Positions 58,837 to 64,000 of a stretch of DNA of 64,000 bases are shown here, piece by piece. The stretch is from Chaenocephalus aceratus. Its lineage: Eukaryota; Chordata; Actinopteri; Perciformes; Channichthyidae. Numbering within the stretch: the first letter of the stretch is position 1; each line of letters opens with the position of its first letter. Position numbers and translations under genes: made by a program. The stretch covers positions 1-64,000 of the forward strand of contig JAMFTG010000301.1 of assembly GCA_023974075.1 (NCBI GenBank). The letters are read 5' to 3'. Under the pieces are notes generated by a model. The model searched no databases and was not told the origin of the DNA. It saw nothing but the letters and a program-made list of their open reading frames with translations.

Positions 58837-60625
58837 ACACATCAGCAATAACCTGAATTTGACCTCAATTCAACCATCAAATGCAAGAAGCACAAAGAAA
58901 AACACACTAAGTTAATATTATTTATTTACACACACATTTGTCTCCAATTATGCATCCATACATTTGAAAATGAATGCCTGGTTTATGAAATTATTGAAAT
59001 AGCATCTTGTAATCAAATCAGAATAAAAATACTTGACTTATCCCGGGCAAAATTGGATTTGTTGCTCCAGTTTAGAATGAAATAAATAAAAGATATATGA
59101 AAAAGGGACTAAAATATGGAGTTAAAGTAAGAATGTGCAGTAAAAAGCTCGTACAGTGACTACCTGATAACATTCTACTTTGTATTAAATCTCTTGTTTG
59201 AAACTAGCTAGTATTTAATTGATTCGGCATGGCATCATTATCTACCCCTTCATCTATTCAGTGTGAGAAGAAGTTTTTAGAGAGTACTTGTCCATGGACA
59301 AGTGAGTTTGGAAATGTACTTGTCCGAATACATTTTCCACTTGTCCAGAATGGACAAAAATTGGGGCCACTGGAATCTTCTTCTTCGCCATCGTATTTTA
59401 CATTTCCCCACGGTTTTTTACGACACCGCTAACATAAGTGAGCGGTAAGATTTTACTGCATCACACAAAGGGTTGGGTATCGTTTGGATTTTAACGATTC
59501 CGGTTCTGCTTTTCGATTCCGGTTATTTTCGGTTCTCGATTCCGGTTCTTTGAGAGGCTAAAAATAAGTCCCATGACAAACTGGGAGAAAAATATATTTA
59601 TGAAAACATTAAGTCAAATCTGTATTCTTATTTACAAATCACTTCATACTGTTTAATTTCTTACGGTTATTGAATACAATTATATAAAAATAATCTCTGC
59701 ATTGTTTAGTTAGTTCTAAGTGGTGCAGTTTGAGAATGTACAATTGGCCCAGTCTCCTCTGATGCTACACTGCAACCTGCCTGTGAGACAGAGTCCAACC
59801 ACACATCTCCAACACATAGGACATAACCTAATAATAATAATAATAATAATAATACATTAGATGTATAGCCTACAGGCCTAGCGCTTTTCTACAACTCAAA
59901 GACGCTTGCACGCTTACACATGTCCTGCAATACACATGCTGCAGCTGCCCAGCTGCTCACTGTTTGTAAAAGTAAATAAATAGTATTTTCATTTCAATAA
60001 TGTACTTTCTATACCCTGCTTCATAAACAATACTGACATCCCTGTGCTCCTCCGAGTCTGGGGGTCCGGGGATGTGAGGACAGCGCGAGGACACAGACAG
60101 GGAGGCTGCTTCACTTCATAATTAATATAAGCTTGAAACCCATCGTCTCTACAGTGAATTTCTGAATGATAGATGGTGCTGCTGTCGAGCCAATTTGATC
60201 CCCGACACTCATCTCTCCACGTCCAATCTTTGCTGACGTAGCGTGACGGCAGCTTCTGATGTGACACTGACGTACAGAAAGGGCCGGATCCTGCCTGTAA
60301 AGCAGGATGGAGCATGTGCTATGCAGCTAAATCAGGGATGGATTAAGGGAGGGAAAAGACAGGAAGAGGGAGAGGCCTGCGGGAATGAACAACAGGAAGA
60401 CAAATATGATAGAAGGAAAAGAATGACACAAAGGTCTGTGGTGGAAAATCTGCAATAAACGATATTAGTTTGGTTTCTTGCAGTATTAAGTGTATTGTGT
60501 TGCACTGTAGGAGGAGCTCATATTATCAATGTCAAAACTACGCTGTAGCTATTCTACATTTAACAACGAGCCTTCGAAATCTTGACATTATTTTATATAT
60601 AGGCTTCTTATAGCATTCTGTTCTC
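58837..60625. other. kctd17 intron 1 or upstream, no gene seen
   Basis: Includes an (AAT)n tract at 59,829-59,853 and a 'cgattccggttctgc' repeat fragment near 59,480-59,550. Confidence 0.5.
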
Positions 60626-61386
60626 TTAAAGGGCCCATGTCATGCTTTTCCGGTTATCACCCGTCCCCTCGTGCTATGAAGGTGTTTCTGCATGTGAACG
60701 GTCTGCAGTCACAAACCCTCAAAGTGCACCCTGTAGCGAGTAAAAGCTCTAACACAGAGAAGACCTGTCTGCTGCCCCAGAAACGCCTCGGTGGGGATTT
60801 CTCATTCTCCATTGTTTGCTTCGTGGGTTCTGTGACGTGTGAACTCCCAGATCAACAACAAATGACCGGATTGGCCCAAATGGACCAATCCGTGGAGCCC
60901 CTCACACACCAGGATCCCTTGGCTAACTAACAGGGAGTCCCATTGACTTGCATGGAGCTCCCTGAACGCTGGTATAGACGAGTTGGGATGGCGGAGAAAC
61001 GCTCTCCGCAGGCCCATTCTCACAGCGTTAGAAACCTCTTTCTTTCTCAATATCAAGCCACACTTATTGTTTTGACATCGCCTGTGAGTGTTTGTGTGCT
61101 CAGGATGAGTTTCGCTTGTTCTCGCTGTATCGCCGACCCGGAAACCTGTCCGCTCCTCGCAGCAACGAGCCTCGCAACGTCCCGACCAATCAGAACACAC
61201 AGGGCTCACAGGGAGGGGGGGGGGCAGGAGCTCCAACAAGCCGTTCAGGACAGAGAGTGAATACACAGACTATACAGAGATGCTGTGAGAAACCAATGTG
61301 AGTTTGGAAAATTGCACAATATACATTTATTCTAGTAGACCTCAACAATGGAACTATGATCAGTAAAAATGGCCATGGGACCTTTA
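60626..61386. mobile_element. TTAA-ended MITE, family 4
   Basis: Starts 'ttaaagggcccatgtcatg' and ends 'ggccatgggacctttaa'. Internal frames (for example 60,802-61,266 minus) are not recognisable proteins. Confidence 0.78.
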
Positions 61387-61529
61387 AACTCATAATTTCC
61401 ATTACACATCCCATCAGAAGTGACTGGTACAAAGACAAAGAGGCATAGAAAGACACTGCCATAGAGACGGAGGATGATTCGATATGAAGACGCAGCTTGC
61501 AGCACTACGGTGAAGGACAGTGTGTGTGC

Positions 61530-61594
<65 letters not shown>

Positions 61595-63118
61595 TGTGTG
61601 TGTGGGCTAAATGGGCTGCGGCGGAGGACAGACCGACGCCTCCCTGACGTGACTTGACTTGACAGAGAGAGGAAAATCTGCCCGGATGTGTCATCGCTGC
61701 AGTTTCTCCGTCTCTCTCTCACACAAACAGAATCAGTATTGTTATTCATGACGACAGAACACTCCTTCCTCCCTCTCAGGGTGATATGTCGGGTTGTTGT
61801 GAGGACACTAGTTAGTAGTTTACGGAGCATTTGTTCAGGGAAATAAGATGTGACACCACAACATTTCCCTGCAGAGGAAATCTATCACCAAAAGACGAAA
61901 ACAAACACACACACACACACACGCACACACACATTCTGTTGCTTGTTTGAGCATGTGCAAACTGAATTAAACTTAATAAAATACCATTGCTTCAGGTTTG
62001 AGCGCCTCAACCAGTGAAGGTGCAGCCATGTCGGCCAAAAAAGTCCTCACTTATCCATTTGTATTTGAGTTATCCGATCAGAGATATGTGTGAAAGTGTT
62101 ATAATTAGCGTGTGATTTCTTGAGTCATGCTCTAAACAAATGTTTTTATGAGGTCACAGCGACCTTTGATAATCTAATCTAATTTATGTTAACATTTGTG
62201 TTAATTATGAAGAAATTCAAGACCTGAAATCTGCTGTTACCATCATGGATGTCATTTATCACTGAATTGGCAGATCAGTAAATACAAAAAAGTAGGGCAG
62301 TCTATCAATTCTCCGCACGATTAAAAATGGCACCAACTCATCAATCTCATGTATTCAATACTCATTGATCAAACCCTTGTTTTACACTTACTGTACATCT
62401 CGGGCGTGAAAACCAATCCGATAAAAAATAAAGGATTTAGTTTAATATTTAAAAGCCTAAAGTGTTTTTAAAAGGAGGTAAGTTAAAGTCCATTGGTTAT
62501 TAATGGGATGTTTGTGGGACACTCGCATCCCTGCCTCGTTTCAATGTATACATTGTGATTTAAATGCTTGAATAAAATACTGCTTAGCCTCAATAGAAAA
62601 TGTGAAAACACACACACACGTATTTGTTCTGCTGCTGTGATTCTGATCTGGAAAACTCGGATGTGTGTGTGATTTTTCTAATTAGAGGAGAGCCTAATTT
62701 ACCATCTCCGGCGCCACAGATGGTCTGACTGAACCGACGCCTTCTCAGTGTTGCTGACGTTTTTCATGTAGGAGGAAACACACATATTATTTACTGTGCT
62801 TCCGCTTCGTCCTGGGTTAATGAGAACAGATTTAAAACTGAGGAAGTTTAGGACATTCTTAAAAAGGCTTGTGACTGTAACGCCCCAAAGTTCATCCATC
62901 TCTTTCATCTGTATCGATTTATTTAGGAAAGTTAATGTAAAAAATCAGCAAAACTGTGCTGATAAGTGGCATTTTAGGCAGGTAGGAAGTAGGGATGATA
63001 TCACCCGGTCGATATTCACTCTCTGCCGATCGATCGGTGCTCTCTATAAAGGCCGATCAGGAGAGCCGATCACATGACGTCAAATACATGACACTTTTTC
63101 TCTGTGCGCGGCAAAACA
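61387..63118. other. No gene seen
   Basis: Apart from the microsatellite and a (CA)n at 61,903-61,934, nothing is recognised. No kctd17 first exon ('VRLNVGGT') was found on the minus strand. Confidence 0.5.
61518..61604. repeat. (GT)n and (GTGC)n microsatellite
   Basis: GT tract, then 'gtgcgtgc' repeats, then GT again. Confidence 0.95.
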
Positions 63119-63261
63119 AGGTAGGTAGGTAGGTAGGTAGGTAGGTAGGTAGGTAGGTAGGTAGGTAGGTAGGTAGGTAGGTAGGTAGGTAGGTAGGTAG
63201 TTAGGTAGGTAGGTAGGTAGGTAGGTAGGTAGGTAGGTAGGTAGGTAGGTAGGTAGGTAGG
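63119..63261. repeat. (GGTA)n microsatellite, array 1
   Basis: About 35 units, one interrupted ('gttaggt'). Confidence 0.97.
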
Positions 63262-63738
63262 ATCATGTATTTTATCATGTTCGTTCTACTGAGAAAAACT
63301 TGGGGATTCTATCCCCGAGTCTAAATAAATACGTCTAATTTCTGTTTCCTGTTGGTTGAAAGAGGACAAGTTTACACAACTCTACTTTTTATTCTAATTA
63401 AGACCTTGGCTCTGGCCTCGTGTTTACAGTTCTTTGCCAACGCCTCACCTCAAAGCACGGATAAGATGATAGAGCGAGTTGACGCATGTAAAAGAATCCA
63501 TGCTGATGCTGCAAGATGAGACATAGATGTAATGTTAGAAAACAAGAAAGAAATCTAAATATTTTAGGAGATAACCCACGTTACTAAACCTGTAACCATA
63601 ACTCATTTTGGTGGGAAAATAAATGATCACAGAAGGAATTTCAATAAACAATATTATTGTCATTTTAAGACCATTTTATGGCACTGAAATAAAAATAGTA
63701 TGGCAAAATAATGAAGATACACTCTTTAAAAAAGCAAT
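63262..63738. other. No gene seen between the two GGTA arrays
   Basis: AT-rich unique sequence. Confidence 0.5.
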
Positions 63739-63879
63739 GGAGGTAGGTAGGTAGGTAGGTAGGTAGGTAGGTAGGTAGGTAGGTAGGTAGGTAGGTAGGG
63801 TAGGTAGGTAGGTAGGTAGGTAGGTAGGTAGGTAGGTAGGTAGGTAGGTAGGTAGGTGGGTAGGTAGGTAGGTAGGTAA
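63739..63879. repeat. (GGTA)n microsatellite, array 2
   Basis: About 35 units, with one extra G and one 'gtgg' variant; all three minus frames open (Leu-Pro-Thr-Tyr), not coding. Confidence 0.97.
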
Positions 63880-64000
63880 AACAAAATAATCCTTGTTCGT
63901 AAAATTGATGAGGCCAATAACAATACATAACGCCAAAGTGATCAATGTCAGGTCCATATAACTTACTTTATGATTAGGGTAATTTACATGTATCTTATGA

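Noticed and set aside
61332..61830. His-Thr-rich minus frames
   Set aside because: Driven by the GT/GTGC microsatellite.
63665..63957. Leu-Pro-Thr-Tyr repeat proteins
   Set aside because: Translation of the GGTA array in every phase.

Overview
This is nuclear DNA from a teleost fish, almost certainly a percomorph. The signs are a fish-type TRIM finTRIM/TRIM35-like E3 ligase, fish-type hAT MITEs, DIRS, Ty3/Gypsy, L2/CR1-like and Tc1 remnants, tRNA-derived SINEs, the teleost 'ACTTGAGTAAAAGTA' repeats, and long (GT)n and (TAGG)n microsatellites. Genes are spliced, so most long open frames are repeat artefacts or transposon debris. All calls come from reading the sequence; no database search was run.

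Layout: 1-11,776 (copy A) and 26,177-38,161 (copy B) are two nearly identical copies of a block of about 12 kb. A third, partial copy (C, 23,213-24,310) matches 25,463-26,600, just left of B. Each full copy carries, in order, an inverted pair of hAT MITEs, a single-exon TRIM coding sequence, a hAT MITE in the 3' region, a Tc1 end, a broken Gypsy element (minus strand), a broken L2/CR1-like LINE (minus strand), a small acidic exon, and an 11-bp minisatellite. TRIM copy A is an intact 458-codon reading frame. TRIM copy B has a one-base insertion that ends the protein at 330 residues, before the SPRY domain.

The spacer 11,777-23,212 is mostly transposon: a hAT element with a perfect 8-bp target duplication, a broken Ac/ZBED-like hAT transposase, several MITEs, a LINE tail and a DIRS gag fragment. 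From 24,311 to 25,462 lie an L1 C-terminal fragment and a possible 5' non-coding exon for TRIM copy B.

The right part (38-64 kb) holds one clear host gene, kctd17, on the minus strand. Five coding exons lie at 55,329-55,221, 51,852-51,761, 49,247-49,152, 46,535-46,410 and 44,375-44,241; all junctions are GT/AG and phases agree. The first exon (start of the BTB domain) must lie beyond the right edge. Its introns are filled with MITEs, SINEs and tandem arrays: about 100 copies of a 23-bp unit directly upstream of one exon, about 22 copies of a 37-bp unit that arose inside a MITE, and several CA/GT tracts next to splice sites.

TRIM and kctd17 both belong to ubiquitin-ligase pathways (RING E3, and CUL3 adaptor) but nothing in the sequence suggests they work together. 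The most interesting items are the recent duplication with its SPRY-less TRIM copy, the minisatellite that repeats a 3'-splice-site-like motif on the kctd17 sense strand, the minisatellite born from a MITE, and a SINE flanked by 131-bp direct repeats.
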